The notes beneath the pieces are model-generated. The model worked only from the letters and a program-made list of their open reading frames with translations. It made no database searches and was not told the DNA's origin. Shown here piece by piece: positions 1-12,690 of a stretch of DNA of 64,000 bases. Made by a program: the position numbers and the translations under genes. Source of the DNA: Emydura subglobosa (taxonomy: Eukaryota; Chordata; Testudines; Chelidae); NCBI GenBank assembly GCA_007922225.1, contig ML679946.1:91929313-91993312 (forward strand), in the 5' to 3' direction. Each line of letters starts with the position of its first letter. Position 1 is the first letter of the stretch.

Positions 1-99
1 CTGGTCACAGGGTAATGAGCGTTTTAAGGGGAGACAGGTCCAGACCCACACGTTACACACTTTACTTGCCTCCTCAAGTGGAAAACATGAACAATGTCA

Positions 100-475
100 T
101 GTGGCTAAATTAGGCCTGGGGTATCCTGTGGAGAGCCAGAGGGGACTGAATGGGAACTTGGAGGAAGCCTTAGGAGTTGATGCTCAACAAAGAAGAGTGG
201 GACTCAAAGGAATAGGAGGGCTGCATGAGCACCTCTTCGCAGACACGTTCCCTAGTTCCCAGGCAGGAGGCCTAGGCCATGCAAGTCTGCCAGGAGCAGG
301 AGCTAGCTAGCGGGAGCATAAAAAGCAAGTCTCCTAGAGAAAAATCTCAGTAGGGACAGGCCTAAGAACCCTGCACCAAGGGTTGTGAACCAGTTAGGAA
401 GGCTGGGTGGGGGTTCTTGTATTTCCTTTTGAACTTTTTTAATAAACCCAGACCCCAAGAAGAGGTGTGACTTGA
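100..475 (+). mobile_element. Possible LTR-like retroelement remnant
   Basis: A TATA-like cataaaaag lies at 318-326 and an AATAAA signal at 441-446, about 120 bp apart, with tgtgacttgacaca just downstream. This spacing of promoter and polyadenylation signals resembles an LTR. No paired LTR, primer-binding site or target duplication is visible and the boundaries are guesses. It could equally be a chance arrangement in single-copy DNA. Confidence 0.25.
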
Positions 476-619
476 CACATGAAAGCCCATGTTGAAATTA
501 TTTGGGAGCACAAGAGGGAGAAAAGCTTGCAGCAGCGGCTAGCACGAAGCCAGACAGGGTAGGCAGCGCTGCAACAAGTCTCTTTTCAAAATAATCAGAG
601 CTTCTTATTTGGTTCTTAG

Positions 620-695
620 TTGGTCAACTTTTTGAGGCAGGGACTATTGTCACGTGTGCAGGCAGCGCCTAGCATACTACAGTAATGCAAATCAG
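620..695 (+). repeat. L2/MIR-type 3' tail fragment
   Basis: The segment contains gaggcagggactattgtc, then gcagcgcctagcat and tacagtaatgcaaat. This order (a 'ggcagggact' block, a 'gcgcctagca' block, a 'tacagtaat' block) recurs at 11540, 26425 (reverse), 45890 (reverse), 52055 (reverse) and 58705. It matches the conserved 3' region of L2-clade LINEs and their SINE partners in amniotes. It is short and diverged. Confidence 0.6.
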
Positions 696-774
696 AAAGA
701 TCTCCCAATAATTCTAATGTGTCCTAAGTTTGTCTTAGCCTGGCATATACCATAACCAGGAGAAAATTGAAAAC

Positions 775-860
775 TTTCAGCAAAATCAAAATTTTCCAAT
801 GGAAAATTTCAGTTTTGCAAAAATGGCATTTTTTCATCAGAAAATCATTCTAACAGAAAA
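775..860. repeat. aaaattttc-rich dispersed family, fragment
   Basis: The stretch alternates aaaattttc and gaaaattt motifs around ccaatggaaaatttcag. Similar sequence occurs at 23925-24170, 38275-38400, 45235-45560, 46205-46480, 57975-58270, 59150-59390 and 62030-62120. Several of those copies carry the end motif agctggttgaaa or its complement. I do not know the transposon class. Confidence 0.4.
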
Positions 861-3800
861 TTCTCAATCAGCCAAACACAACATGAAGGAATCCTGACTT
901 AGACACTTCGTTTCATTCACTAAACCATACTTCCTCTCCTTGAGACCAAACCACATCTTTCAGGATATTTTGCACCCAGCAATGCAATTGTTGAGTGCAG
1001 CTGGAGTAAATCCTTGTTTGGTATATGGGAGCATCCAGAGGAAGATGATTTCCAGTTTGAAATCCAGATATATGGCAAGAGAATTTTGCCCTTAGGGAAC
1101 AGACTGATATTTAATGGGTCTATTCCTTGCTCTAGTCAAGGCACACTGCCTTCTGTTCCTTGTTTCATCACATTTGGTATACCATGGGTTTTAGTTTTGT
1201 TGTACTGAATGTAAGGAGGAGACTTTGGTTTAAGGGAATAAAGCCATCAAGAACTGGCATATGACAGTCAACATAATTGTTTCATATTACCAAGCTTGGT
1301 GATTCACTTTGCCTCTCTTGCCAAATGCTCTGAGTCAGCAGAAAGCAAGCTGAAGCAATAGCCTTTTCCTAGAACATTTTCTGTGCCTTCACCACTATGC
1401 AGCAACATCTTGTGAAAACAAAGAGCTGCAAAGCCAGTGCAACCTACGTCAGTTCAGGCATTAAAAGTCTTAAACATGTGTAAGCGTTCAAACACTCACA
1501 GCCCCACAGCATGTACTCCACACCCCTCTACTCATGTACATTTTGAAATCCTTGTTCCTTGTGGATATCCATGTCATGGCTACATGTCTTGTACTCATTG
1601 TACAACATCAAGTTATGAGAACAAAGTGTACCTAAAAAATTCCTACCCTTCCCAAAACAAGCAGAAAAGCAATGTAGGAAACATAACCGTTATGCTACTG
1701 AGCCTGCCTGAGGAATCCACACTCCCAAGAGCAGTTAATGTGCAATTTGCCATCCAAGTTTCATAAACTTCAGGATGTTCGATAGGCGCCAGATCAAACC
1801 AAAATAGTGCAGTTCCACTCTAACAACTGACTTTTAAAAATACGGCTAGTTTATTGTCCTCTCAGTGCTTATCCTGCAAAACGCTTGATCCATGTGAGTA
1901 GCTCCACTGAAGTGCTGTGTGGCCGGGGGGAGGTTTACATTTGCCAGACAAAAATATGTACATTTTGAAAGTCAGTCTGGGCTCTTTCTCTCTTCTGCGT
2001 CAGCACCAGCAATAAAGAGTCCACAGCCCAAATTCATGCGTGATAGCTTCAGATTATGACATCCACTATGCCTGTGCTCTGTGGCTGCACAGATGTAACT
2101 GTCTGCAACATAATAAACAATTCTGTGGCTGCTGAACAAGAAGGAATAGTGCCGTGATGTGGGCTAGGTAAGTACCTAAATTAACAAACATAATCAAGTC
2201 CCGTCGTCCCCTCATAGGTTCTGCAGTACTAACTGGACTAAAACACTGGACAAAGTCATAGTTCTCATTAGAGTCAGCAGTTGTGGCGTGACACACACAA
2301 TGGGAGAAGATCCTCTGTGTAAGGAGGTGCCATTTTTACACAGTCATGTTCAGAGTAGAATCATATTGAAAGAGAGCCACGGCCAGCATGATTTTGAACT
2401 CATTACCAGCGTTCCCTATATCTGTTTACCAGGAAGTTCACAGCAAATAACAAAGACAGCAATTTTAGCACTGCATATGGACTCTTCAAAAACAGACTGA
2501 TACCATAGCTAGTTTTTTTCCCCAACTCCTTTGGGTAATTTGGTGCAATCCTAATCACTTATTCTAGAAAATATAAAATGGCATGGTACCCCTTTTCATC
2601 ATTGACCTGAGCTTCTAGGCTGGGGCACAGGGCCATAAGGACAGGAATAAGTCTTCATTCTGGGGAATAGCCTCTGCTTGGAAGGGCCTCTAAACCAATA
2701 TTGGGCAACCTTTGCAGAAGCCTTGGATGCAAGAGGCGTTCCAGAGCAAAGAATAGGCAGGGCAGGACAGATCAGAAGGTATTTTTTGCCTTTGCCATGA
2801 CCCAGGAGATCATTGTAACAAGGACACAAGTCAAGACAGAGGTAGGGGCTGCCCTAGAATGTGCCAGGATGGTCAAACCAGCCCCTGGAGTTCCCAGAAT
2901 TGGTGCTGCCATCAGCTGAATAATCTGAAAGTTCAAATGGTAACAAAAACACTCAAAATTGTGAAATGCATCTTTGAAAGGTTTGATTTAAATTGGGCAT
3001 TTCCTTCCCTCACGCTGGGCATCTTGCAGGAAAAAAAAGCAATGCACTGTGTAGTGCTGGGCGACCAGGCTGATATTTGGGGAGCTTGATTTGTAGTTCA
3101 TATGCAAGCTGTACCCTAGGGATATGCCACCAGGGAGGCTTTCGGGGTTTCGAATAAACACCCCTCTCTAGGATTTGGGTTCCATGCACCTTCTGAAAAC
3201 AGTTTAAAGTCTGCCAAGCTCGGGCTTCTTTAATTCTCAAAGGCATCAGCAAGGAGCAGGATCAGCATTCTCACAGAAACTATAGGTGGTTTACTTTTCT
3301 GGGTACCACACCCTTGGAACCAAGACGCCAACAAGTTCTGCTGTAGGCACTAAAAAGCTTAGCATTCCATGTGTTTTTAAAAAGGGAAGTGTTTCCTGTC
3401 CAAGTCATGTTGCCAGTTCCAGGTGGATCTAATTCAAAAGGGTTGCCTACGCTGATTGACTTTCTTGTTCAAAACCAAGGCAGGATATAAAAATGGCTTC
3501 TGATTTGTTGAAACATAAGGAAAACTCTTTCCTTCCCCCACTAGATATTAACTAGCCTTCCCTCTCCTGATTGACACTCCATCCTCAATCGATTGACACC
3601 CAGGGATATGGTTTTGGATACTGGAATCATTTTGCCAAGTACACAAAGAATTGTCCCAATTTCCTCATTCTGGAACAGGTACTGGGACATAATTCACCGT
3701 TCTATAAAGTGCACTAGGAACAGGAATATGGCAGGCAAAGCCTGTCTAATTCCAAGACATTGGGATGCACCAGAATAACAGTATTGGGTGCCATCTTTGC

Positions 3801-4344
3801 AATTGATTCAAATGTATGTCTTCAGATTTCACAAGTAAATTTTCTCCTTCTAAAGATCACAAAATGTTATTCAGGGTATGTGTGGAGGAAAGAACCTAAT
3901 ACATGGTAAAAATAATAAGATCTCTCTCTTGTGCCAGGTAATTGAGAAGGTATTTGTATCAAACTTACAGTTTACTAAATAGCCACAGAAGTGAAAGAAA
4001 AAAAATCAGCTACTGCAGAATCTGTACTCTCAAAAGGATTTTGCATCAGCACATATAGGGCTTTATTCTGTAGGTATAAAACTGCTGTAGGAAAGGAGAA
4101 GGGCCTCCTGATCTGATATTTCAGGAATGTCCTGCAAAGTATCATAGGCAAATAGCAAGAGCTGTGACTCCTAAGAAGGAATGGAAAAGAAGCAGAGCAT
4201 GTAAATTCTCCTCTGTTCATACAAAGCAGCTCACAAATTAGTAACTCCTCACGGCCTCCTGAATTTTCATGTCATTCTTCTTAACATAAAGTTTACAAAC
4301 TTGATGAGCCTGATCCCCAACATAGCACTGGTGCCGGTGGCCTC
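861..4344. other. No recognisable gene or repeat
   Basis: About 3.5 kb of AT-rich sequence in which I recognise no transposon end, tandem repeat or conserved protein motif. The reading frames at 1437-1766 (+) and 2599-2829 (-) are Cys- or Pro-rich chance frames without domain signatures. The purine-rich part at 2640-2900 is slightly GC-richer than its surroundings but lacks splice-bounded coding character. Confidence 0.5.
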
Positions 4345-4386
4345 AGTGGAGATGGTTTGATTTACACTAGCTGAGGATCTGATCCT
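4345..4386 (-). repeat. Half copy of foldback family A
   Basis: Contains gatttacactagctgaggat followed by ctgatcc. This is the right arm of the palindromic element seen complete at 41675-41757 and 27548-27636. The left arm is absent here. Confidence 0.5.
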
Positions 4387-4981
4387 TATTTCAAAGGGAG
4401 AGAAAATAAGGAAAATAAAGAAGGAGAGGGATTGGGAGTAGCAACATCACAGGAGAGGTTCTTCCCCAGCTCTCTCACTCACTGGCAGTCAGCACAGTGA
4501 GACATTTCAGACCCTGCTAGTGAGCTGCAGCAGCCTATTACCGTGAGAAAAGATTCCTGAGACATTGTCCGCACCAGCATAGAGAGCATGACAATCTGAC
4601 TGCTCAAGATGCATACACTGAGCACTGAGCACTCAATTATTACTGACCCTGTTTAAACAAAAATGCAAGTTTTGTGGCAAAGGATTTTCTGTGTGTAAAA
4701 CTTAGTATTATTAGCTTGTATAATAAAACAGAGTGTAGAAATCATGCCTCAGGGGTTATACAATACTTATTAAAGATTCAAAACATCAAGATGTCTAGCA
4801 GATCCTATTTTTCAAATATATATGTCAAATTGTACACCAAATTTTCATACACAATTCCATCAATGCACCCAAACTGAATATTTGCAAGTAGAAATGGCCT
4901 GTTATGAATCTTTTGCACAGCCATTGATCACAATTTGCATGCATCAATACTCTACTAACCCTCATGTACACAAATACCCTC
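4387..4981. other. No recognisable feature
   Basis: Ordinary noncoding sequence. No transposon terminus, tandem array or coding signature was seen. Confidence 0.5.
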
Positions 4982-5790
4982 TGTGATGGGGTGTACCAGC
5001 CCCACACTGGACAAGAAAGGGTTAACCCCATATCGTGGGCAGAGGAAGTCATACCACCTTGCCACTGCTGGGCATGATTCAATTGAAGCCTCAATATAAA
5101 ATGGAGCCGCACAGCTCAGTCGGGGCTCACTGCTGAGGTGACAGGATGCACATTGTAAACTCCCTCCCGGGAGCTGCTGGAGCTCCAGATCACTGAGGTC
5201 AAGCATGTTGAGACCCAGGCAGATACCCAGCTGCCTACAGAAGCCCGAGAGAGGATGGAGTCTCTGGGACCTTTACAAGCCGAGGACCCCAGAGGCCCAG
5301 GAGACCTGTGGATGGCAATGCTGGAAAACAAGAGAAGTAACCCAGAGGAACTAGACATTGGTTTGGTTGTGGAACTGGGAGAAAGGCAGCATGTTTCAGA
5401 TGGATCACTGCACTAGTGATGAATCCATTTGCCTCTATTAGGGCCCAGAATTGGGACCCAGTGGAGCAGTGAGGGTCCGGGTCCCCCTGCCTCAGCTGCC
5501 ACCCACCCCTGGATGGTGGCCCACTTCCCTCCGGCCACAAGGCCCTGCGGCCTCACAAAGGAGTGCAGCCATACTGACTCTGGCCATTGGGCCCCGGAGC
5601 GAAGGGCAGTCATACTGACTCTGGCCATTGGTTCCCCTTGGCCCTGACCAGGAGGGCGGCCATACTGCCCTGAGGCGAAGGATGGTCATTTGGACTCAGC
5701 TATGGGGCCACCATACCTATCCCCTCTCCCCAAAGGGCAATGGGGTGGCCCAGCTCCCTGACACTGTCTCATGCCAAATGACTTTAATAC
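4982..5790 (+). mobile_element. LTR-retrotransposon-like non-autonomous element
   Basis: The element starts with tgtgatggggtg, a TG start typical of LTRs. A TATA box (aatataaa) lies at 5093-5100, followed by gctcagtcggggctcactgc, which resembles the transcribed start of LTRs I associate with turtles. The 3' half is GC-rich with an internal repeat: a 26-bp unit starting at 5565 recurs with one change at 5606 (period 41 bp), and a partial unit begins near 5656. No reverse transcriptase or second LTR is seen, so it is a solo LTR or a non-autonomous unit. The right boundary (perhaps the CA near 5773) is uncertain. Overlapping frames on both strands are side effects of the GC content. Confidence 0.5.
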
Positions 5791-6349
5791 ATACACAAAA
5801 TAGCCCCACACCAACCAGCAGGTACACTTTTTAAAAGCTGGCCTATAATGCTCCTCTTGCATAAAAATTCCCTAATCCAAGAGACCAGGAGCACATATGC
5901 ACTATAATAATAATATCCACCCAGAACAGAAAAGACCCATGGGATATAGTCCCATGATAGAGGGCCCGCTTGATATTAACACTGATAGTTAGCCAAAACC
6001 AAAGCAGAAAATGACCCAGCAAGAGTGAACAGTGAGGAACATGCCCTTTCCAGCCAATTAAAATGTCTTCAGTGCATATTGTCTCCACTTTAAAAAGAAA
6101 TGTTAGCATTATGGAGGCCACAGTTTCTTTGTTTGGTGGAAGAATACTGTTGCAAAGGATGGGAAGTCCTGCACTGGCTCATCGGTGGCATTCCAAATGG
6201 AGAGATCTGTGCTGTCAGATGCTGCAACCCTACGTTTGCCTCATATTCTTTCCACCCGAGACAGTAATATATATTCAAAGGGCATGCACTTAAAACTATG
6301 TCTAGGAATCACGGCTCTTCTTCAGGAATTGTCTAATAAGAACAAGAAG
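5791..6349. other. No recognisable feature
   Basis: AT-rich noncoding sequence; reading frames on both strands show no domain. Confidence 0.45.
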
Positions 6350-6415
6350 GTCCCATTGACTATTCACATGCTTAAAGTTAGGCATGTGATTAAGTACCTT
6401 GCGGATCAGGGTCTA
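6350..6415 (-). repeat. Foldback family C, one arm
   Basis: Contains gtcccattgac, then cacatgcttaaagttaggca, and ends ttgcggatcagggtct. It corresponds to one arm of the longer palindromic element at 21586-21780 (aatccaacaaagcacttaac ... atatgcttacatggtttgct). Confidence 0.45.
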
Positions 6416-7199
6416 TATTATCAAATTATGCACAATTTAGTCATGAATCTGATGGACTAGACTGAACAAATCAATAGACAGTGTATTGCAGGGAAGGTGG
6501 ACTAGGTGACAATAGCAGAAATAAACCTGAGCCTCAAGTTTGGATCTGGAGTTGAGCCATCCCTACAATTGGGGTGTACTCAGAAATGAGGGTTTGTTTC
6601 TGCCCATTATTAAAAGATCATTGTTTTAGGATTGAAATCAGATTAATTGAACAGCATGGCTAAAACTGAAATTGTTAATGTCTTTTCTTACCATCAAAGG
6701 ATTAAATGTTTAATAACCACACATAGTAATAAACCTTCTATCGTTATTAATTAAAAAACACAGAGAAAATTGCAAGTTAAAAAACCAGTTTTAATTCTTA
6801 TGTTATCCAATAGAAAGTACTAACTGGGTAATAACAAACAAACAAAAACGAAAAGACCAGCTGACTTATAATGTTGCTATTATGGTAAGATCAGGTTTCT
6901 CAGTACTAAACACGGATAAATTCAGACAGATGAGAAGACAGGAAAAGCAGAGAGAGAGAGAGACTCCTCTTTACATTCAGACAGAAGGAGGATGGTGATG
7001 GTTGTCAGCTATGATGTGTGGTAGGCTGTTATCCTTTAGCTTTGTCACTTAAGAGACAACAGGAAAACAAAGAAAAGGATCCATATAGAACAAACCAAAC
7101 CAATGAAAAGCCTTTCCTTCAAAGTATCTTGGCATTTTATAATGTGCCGTGTAGTGGAAAGGTGTCCATAGCATCTTTTCCACTAGACTCCCCAAAGCA
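6416..7199. other. Mostly featureless; short (GA)n
   Basis: Apart from an (AG)n run at 6949-6963 nothing is recognisable. The sequence is AT-rich and non-coding in character. Confidence 0.45.
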
Positions 7200-8045
7200 A
7201 TAGACTCCACAAGGGGGAATGAAGCAACTCAGGTACACCAGGGAGCAGGTAACTCACTGAGTAACTCGGAAGCAGTTAATTAGGCAGAGAAGCACCTGGG
7301 TGTTACAAAAAACTACAGACCTCTGTTAGACTCTTGAGTATGAAGGAAGCTTCAGGCCAGGGATCCCGAAGCAGCGAAAAGCTGTACTCCTAGGATAGAA
7401 TGAATTAGGCAGAAGCAGTGCTTCCAAGGCAGGAAGATTGAGCAAGGCAGAATCTGCACTCCCAGGGCAGGAAGTGTGGGTTACGCAGCAGGCAAGCTCC
7501 TAGGACAGAGAGCCTAAAGGGGGATCCTGGAAACTGAGGGGAGCCTACCAGGCCAGGGAGCCTAGAAGTAATGCTTCAGGAAAGGGGAGGAATCTTCTGT
7601 GAGAGTCATGGTGGCCAGACACCCAGAGAGCACAGCCTAGTATTTCAGGGTGGCCCTTGAGAGGCCTCCATGTTCTCTGACATCAGAGGAAGACTCCACC
7701 CCCACAGCAGCATCAGGAGACTTGAGACAAGAGCAGCCAGATGAAGATCCCGGCTGGAGATGAAAACTGAACTCAAGAGAGGTGACAGACTGACCGAACC
7801 ACTCAGCCAGGAAGCTGAGATAGAAAGGTGTCATGTATGCCTGTATTAATCTTTCTGTTAAATAAAGGAGACCCTCCAGAGAGGGTACTCTTTTTAATAC
7901 CTGAAGCTGGTCTGGACTTGTTTATACTCTGTATGGAGGGAAATTGAGGCAGGACACACTGGCAGTGCTCCGCCTGACCACAGGGGGGGCATGCCGGGTG
8001 ATCTCCCATTCCTTCAACAAGTGTCGTGTTCAATAGTTAAACAAG
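7200..8045 (+). mobile_element. LTR-like region with polyadenylation signal
   Basis: A GC-richer block with loosely repeated units (ggcaggaag, gcagaagcagtgcttcc, ccagggcaggaagtg) between 7340 and 7580. It is followed by an AATAAA at 7861-7866 and a GC-rich tail around cagggggggcatgccgggtg at 7980-8000. The order of repeats, polyA signal and tail resembles a long LTR. I cannot fix either boundary and see no target duplication or primer-binding site. A non-LTR unknown repeat is the alternative. Confidence 0.35.
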
Positions 8046-8201
8046 AGCTATCATTTCCACTGTTAGGAAAGGGTCAGCCATGACATTGGGATCCCAGTGT
8101 CACCAGAATCAGTGGTGTTTGGATCAGAGTTAGGCTTAATACTGGTGCTCAGATACCACTGTGATACCAAAAGTACCTTAGGAATACCATACGGGGGGCA
8201 G

Positions 8202-8234
<33 letters not shown>
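8202..8234. repeat. Compound (GT)n(GA)n microsatellite
   Basis: A run of gt dinucleotides passes directly into ga dinucleotides, ending at agagagagagtttt. Confidence 0.95.
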
Positions 8235-8499
8235 TTTTAAACTGGAATTTCTATATCTCTAACTGGCTACTGGATTTTTCACAAATGACTGGCAATATGA
8301 GTGGTTGCTAATGAAACAGCCAGATTGGATAAGGATAAGTCCTTCACCTGCTATAAGATACTGAGCTACTAGCTGGAGTTATTACTATGCTGTTATTTGA
8401 GAAGATCACTGGATGGTACCACCTCATCAACCAAAATTAATTTAAATTATTGTTCACTGGGAAACATTCTTCCAGTTTTCTCACCCTCATCATCCTTTA

Positions 8500-8780
8500 A
8501 AGAATATAGGAGCACAGGGATTGCCAGACTGGATCAGAGTCAGTCATTTAATTCAATATCCTGTTGCCTACATCTGGCCACATCAGATGCTTCAGAGAAA
8601 AATACAAGAAATCTCCTAATCCCTAGTAGTTAGAGATTGATTTAACCAGAAACATGAGGTTTAATTTCTCTTCCAAAATGTATGTTAGCATTAATTATTA
8701 TAACGCTGGATATTCTTGTTATCCGTACAAATGTCTAATCCCTTTGTGTATCCTGAAGCAACATTACTGACCTTTCCGCT
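8500..8780 (-). mobile_element. CR1-like LINE fragment
   Basis: Contains attgccagactggatcagag, tcaatatcctgttgcctac and atcagatgcttcagagaaa in that order, then a more diverged AT-rich portion ending gtatcctgaa. I know this series from CR1-derived repeats of birds and turtles, usually read antisense. The frame over 8397-8633 is a chance frame in it. Confidence 0.5.
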
Positions 8781-9496
8781 GTAATTTCAGAAGTAAGAGG
8801 AAGACCAAATATTGACAGAACTGCCATCCCTTTTATATGAGTAAATTGCAGTTTATTTAAAAAATAGTGGTGTATTAATAACAGAGACTAAGATATAAAT
8901 TATTTGCAGCACTGTATTCCTGATCTCCCCAGTGTTAATATCCCATTATATTTATTGTGTTACCTTTAGTTGTAAGAACATGAACTATTACATAACTCTT
9001 TTGATTGCTCCTTCATCATATCACATGGAATATCAACAATAGGTCCAACTCATCTCAACAACCAATTTAAAAGAATTCATATAATGTGGTCAAATGCTCT
9101 ATTTTCTTGAAGAAGGTCATCGCTAATACAAAAGCCTGAAAAGAATCTGCTGTCTTTCATCATTAGTTTTTTGAGATGATGGATTCCTATGGAGGAGAAG
9201 TTTTACAAATGCTACATTTGTGGGGTAGGAAAGCAGGATTCTGCTGTGAATTTTTCATTTGCCCTCTGACTCATCACTTTCTAAGTTCCTGCTTCAGTGT
9301 GAAACCAGATCATCAGCACAGGGTTATTGCCCAATTTCTTTATGAAGTAAGCTCTCATGTAAGACAGAATTTGCTTTTTCAAAATGACGATGAAAAGTCA
9401 ATGCCCAAATGAGCATAAAACAAGATTAAGCCAGCTCCTGTAGCAACCTTAGAGCAAAACCACTGTTTTCTTATTATGAAAAAGTTGCTTCAGGGT
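8781..9496. other. No recognisable feature
   Basis: AT-rich sequence, no repeats or genes recognised. Confidence 0.45.
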
Positions 9497-9567
9497 TTGA
9501 TTCAGAGGTGATGTAAATCAGCATGGCTCCATTGAAGTCAACAGAGCAACGCTGATTTACACCACCA
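9497..9567. repeat. Foldback family A element
   Basis: Left arm gatgtaaatcagcatggctc and right arm gagcaacgctgatttacacc are inverted copies around the core attgaagtcaac. This is a compact hairpin-forming element. The outer gatcctcagctgg arms of other copies are missing or diverged. Confidence 0.65.
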
Positions 9568-9909
9568 AAAGACATGGCCACTGTCGATACAGAAATGCTG
9601 AACTCTTTTTTTAAGATTGTGAACTTTTAATTATTGCGTTAAAATTGTCATCTGTCAAATGCTTTGAAATAATTTAATATCCCCAGTCTCCTTACAAGCT
9701 GTTTATTGCTATTCATGAAGTGAATCCCCTCAAGATGTCTAGACTGCATGTCAATATGGTTTATAGATGGAGAGTATTAATAATTGAATTCAGAAATTAA
9801 ATAATTTTACTTTAGTAAAAGACTAGGCAGACAAAACCAATATGTCCTTTTAAATCAATTGATGCATATGTTATCTCAGGCTGGTGAAATCATTTTAGCA
9901 ATCAGTGAT

Positions 9910-9924
9910 AAAAAAAAAAAAAAA
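9910..9924. repeat. Poly(A) tract
   Basis: Run of 15 A. No recognisable retroelement lies immediately upstream, so it is not called a retroposon tail. Confidence 0.8.
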
Positions 9925-10129
9925 CACGGATGTGTGTTAAAATAAGTTTGCCAGACAAAATTCCTTCCCCCTTTGTCTGACAAGAATACAACATGTAGAC
10001 AGTTTGTCACTATGCACTGGAAATGCTACTGGGAGACCTACAATTTATTAGCCTTCATTGACCCATTAACTGAATGACTGACAGATAATGAGCGGGAAGA
10101 AAAATTTGCCCAAAGAGAGATGATCACAG

Positions 10130-10255
10130 TAGCAAGATATGGGCTTGATGCAGGAATTGCAAAGTGAAATTCTTTGTCTGTGTTATTCATGAGCTCAGAT
10201 TCAATGATCATACTGGTCCCTTCTGGCTTTAAAATTTATGAACCTATGTTCATCT
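10130..10255 (+). mobile_element. CR1 LINE 3' end fragment
   Basis: Contains gatcatactggtcccttctgg followed by ctttaaaatttatgaac, the typical end of CR1 3' untranslated regions in this genome (compare 13660-13725 and 52585-52630). The upstream part with gcaaagtgaaattctttgtc is probably the same copy. Confidence 0.7.
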
Positions 10256-10583
10256 GAAAATCTAATAATGGTGCATAGAGACCTGAAATGTCTCTTTCTG
10301 AGAAAAGAATACTCTTCTTTTAAAAATGAGGAACATCTTCCCCATGCAAGAATGAGTCCTAGACTAGAGAAGAGGAGGAGAGACTGACCATCCTGCTAGT
10401 GAGTTAGTAAAACTTCATCATTCTAATGAAAATGTGCTCAGATCCCAAAGCTATCAACAATTCACCAGTGAGCAAATTCAGATACTATTTGTCTTGTTCC
10501 TAATTTAGTCTATTGAGCTGTCCCTCACCCATCTCTGAAGGACCTAGAAGCTTCCTGATGGAGTCTGTATCTTGATAGATATA

Positions 10584-10655
10584 GGGCCTGATCCAATGCT
10601 CATTGAAATCAGTGAGAGCTTTTCCATTAACTTCAATGAGTATTGGATCAGGCTC
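10584..10655. repeat. Foldback family B element, 20/21 paired arms
   Basis: Left arm 10586-10606 (begins gcctgatccaatgctcatt) and right arm 10633-10653 are inverted repeats matching at 20 of 21 positions, with a 26-bp loop. Related copies lie at 25348-25404, 33999-34077 and, weakly, 12630-12690. No transposase or clear target duplication is seen. It could fold into a stable hairpin. Confidence 0.8.
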
Positions 10656-11539
10656 ATGAATGGGGAGCTATTACCCTCATTGTTGAGTAACATGATATAA
10701 GAGGTCAGGGATCCTGTGATACAAGAATCTCCTGATTTTTCTTTTAGTTGAGAATCAGTGATCAAATTAATCCTCGATGATGGCCACATTCACCATATAC
10801 TTTGGTCTGGACCTCAGTTTTGTATAATCCTCTCTTTTTCTTTATACAAGGCACAGCATGATGGAGTCTGAGCCCCTTCACAAAGTGTCTAAACATTGTG
10901 GGTGGGTGGGGAGGAGAAAGCATTTTTATCGGGTTTATTGGCCTACCCAAGGACTGTTAGCATGTGCCCTATACAAAGAAAACATTAAGCTAACTCCTTA
11001 CAGATGTTTCCATAGCAGTGCTGTTCAGTTGGAAGTTAGTACAGAAGTCTCCTTCAGCATGCCGCTAACACTGTCCAAGTGGTCAGACAACACTAAGAAG
11101 CTTTTTTAACCACTGGGTCAGACAGAAAAAATATATAGAATCTAGTTGAGATTCAGGATGTCCTAGAGAAAAGATCTAAATCTGACTTTTGTAGAGGAAA
11201 ATATCAAGAACACAGTGGAGGACAGCAATTGGTTCTAGATACTTTTGGACACCTCTCAATAGAACAAAAATTAGTAATAACAACAGATCTCTTAATTGCC
11301 TTTTAAACAGTACATAGAGTTTATTTGAACTCCAGTTTACTTACATAGGTTCACGTGGCATCCATGTTTACATCTGAGGTACTGGAGGCTGCAGTCAGAA
11401 GGACATACATTTATATCAGTCGTGGGAGTGTCCTAGAGTCTAAAGAATCAGAGAACCACAGAAATTAGAGCCAAAAATATTGTTAGGCAGAGTTGTTCAG
11501 ATAATTCAGAATGAAAGTCAAAACCATTTAGATATTCAG
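10656..11539. other. No recognisable feature
   Basis: Mixed-composition noncoding sequence, including chance frames at 10762-10950 (-) and 10858-11109 (+). No domain or repeat recognised. Confidence 0.45.
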
Positions 11540-11650
11540 CTCTTTGAGAGAGAGATTGTCCCTTATTCTATGTCTCAGCAGTGCCTAGCACAATGGGGCT
11601 CTGATCTTGAATGGGACATATAGGCACTAGTGTAATAAAAATAATAATCC
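11540..11650 (+). repeat. L2/MIR-type 3' tail fragment
   Basis: agctctttgagagagagatt, then cagtgcctagcacaatgggg, then ggcactagtgtaataaaaat: the same block order as in the other L2-like tails of the window, ending in an AT-rich (taataa)-type tail. Confidence 0.7.
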
Positions 11651-12629
11651 GTACCTCTCATAGGATCACTTCACCAAGCTCTACATATTGTCCATGGTAC
11701 AGCGCACCTCTTTATTTGACATTCAAGAACTCAAACCCGAGTCAGAAAAAGCTGAGATGTTTTTCAATATTTCTTGACCCAGATACGAGGCCTTATAAGT
11801 CAAATTAAGTTGAGCACTGTACTGCTTACTATTGGGTTTGTATTCTGGGAGCTAAATGAGACTGCTTGACCCTTTCCTCCTATGCAGAATGGGGTGGCTT
11901 ATGAGGACAAGGGGAGAGAGTAGCAAAATGGGTTAAAGAACAAACAGTTCTGCTCATATATCCACACGTAATTTTGGGCTTTGTTGCCATTAATTTGACC
12001 ACTGAATGGGATCCTTTGGCATCTGCAGATAGATACAGAGGATCTTCTGAACATTCTTTGGCGGATAATCCAGAAAATGTCATCTTTCTGTAAGCTAACA
12101 AATCTTGAGGCTTGCTGTATTGGAGGCTTTTCCCAGTTCACTCAGTTCTCAGTTCCACTGTCCTTTCCTCTAACCTCTGTTGCATTTTGATCTCATTTTT
12201 ATTACACAGTCAATAGTCACCTTAATGAGGCAGCATGAAAGAGGCAGAGAGAGCCTGCCCTTGACCGTTCATAATGGCCCATTTTTACTCAAATTACAAA
12301 TAGGACTTTTATTCTAAGGGAAGAGGGTTAGATCCTTTTCCAAACTGTGCAAACAAACATGTAATAGCATGGTAGCCCTAAATCAAATTACAGATGCTGT
12401 AGAGTTGGTAATTACTCCAGACATAAACAAAAGAAGTAGGATGTATGATGCTTGTATACCTTTATGTGATTTCGTATATTAGCATCCAGTGTCACCCTGG
12501 CAAGAAAGGTTTTTGTTCTGAATAAACTAGTTCTTCTGGAAGTGTGGGAACTGCATTTTAAAAATTCTTTTATTATCAGCTTTATTTCCAGCATTTTGAA
12601 AACCAGAACAATACTGTCTGTTTATAGGC
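11651..12629. other. No recognisable feature
   Basis: No gene or repeat recognised; the frames at 11880-12141 (-) overlap each other and carry no motif. Confidence 0.45.
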
Positions 12630-12690
12630 CTAGATCTGAGTCCAATTAAATTTATTGAGAGTCTTTCTATTAATTCCAGCGGGCTTTGGA
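12630..12690. repeat. Diverged foldback family B copy
   Basis: gatctgagtccaattaaat and cgggctttggatgatgctc are diverged inverted arms of the element at 10584-10655. Confidence 0.4.

Noticed and set aside
1437..1766. 109-codon frame rich in Cys, His and Thr
   Set aside because: Cys spacing does not match zinc-finger patterns, and the composition follows the local ca/tg-rich DNA.
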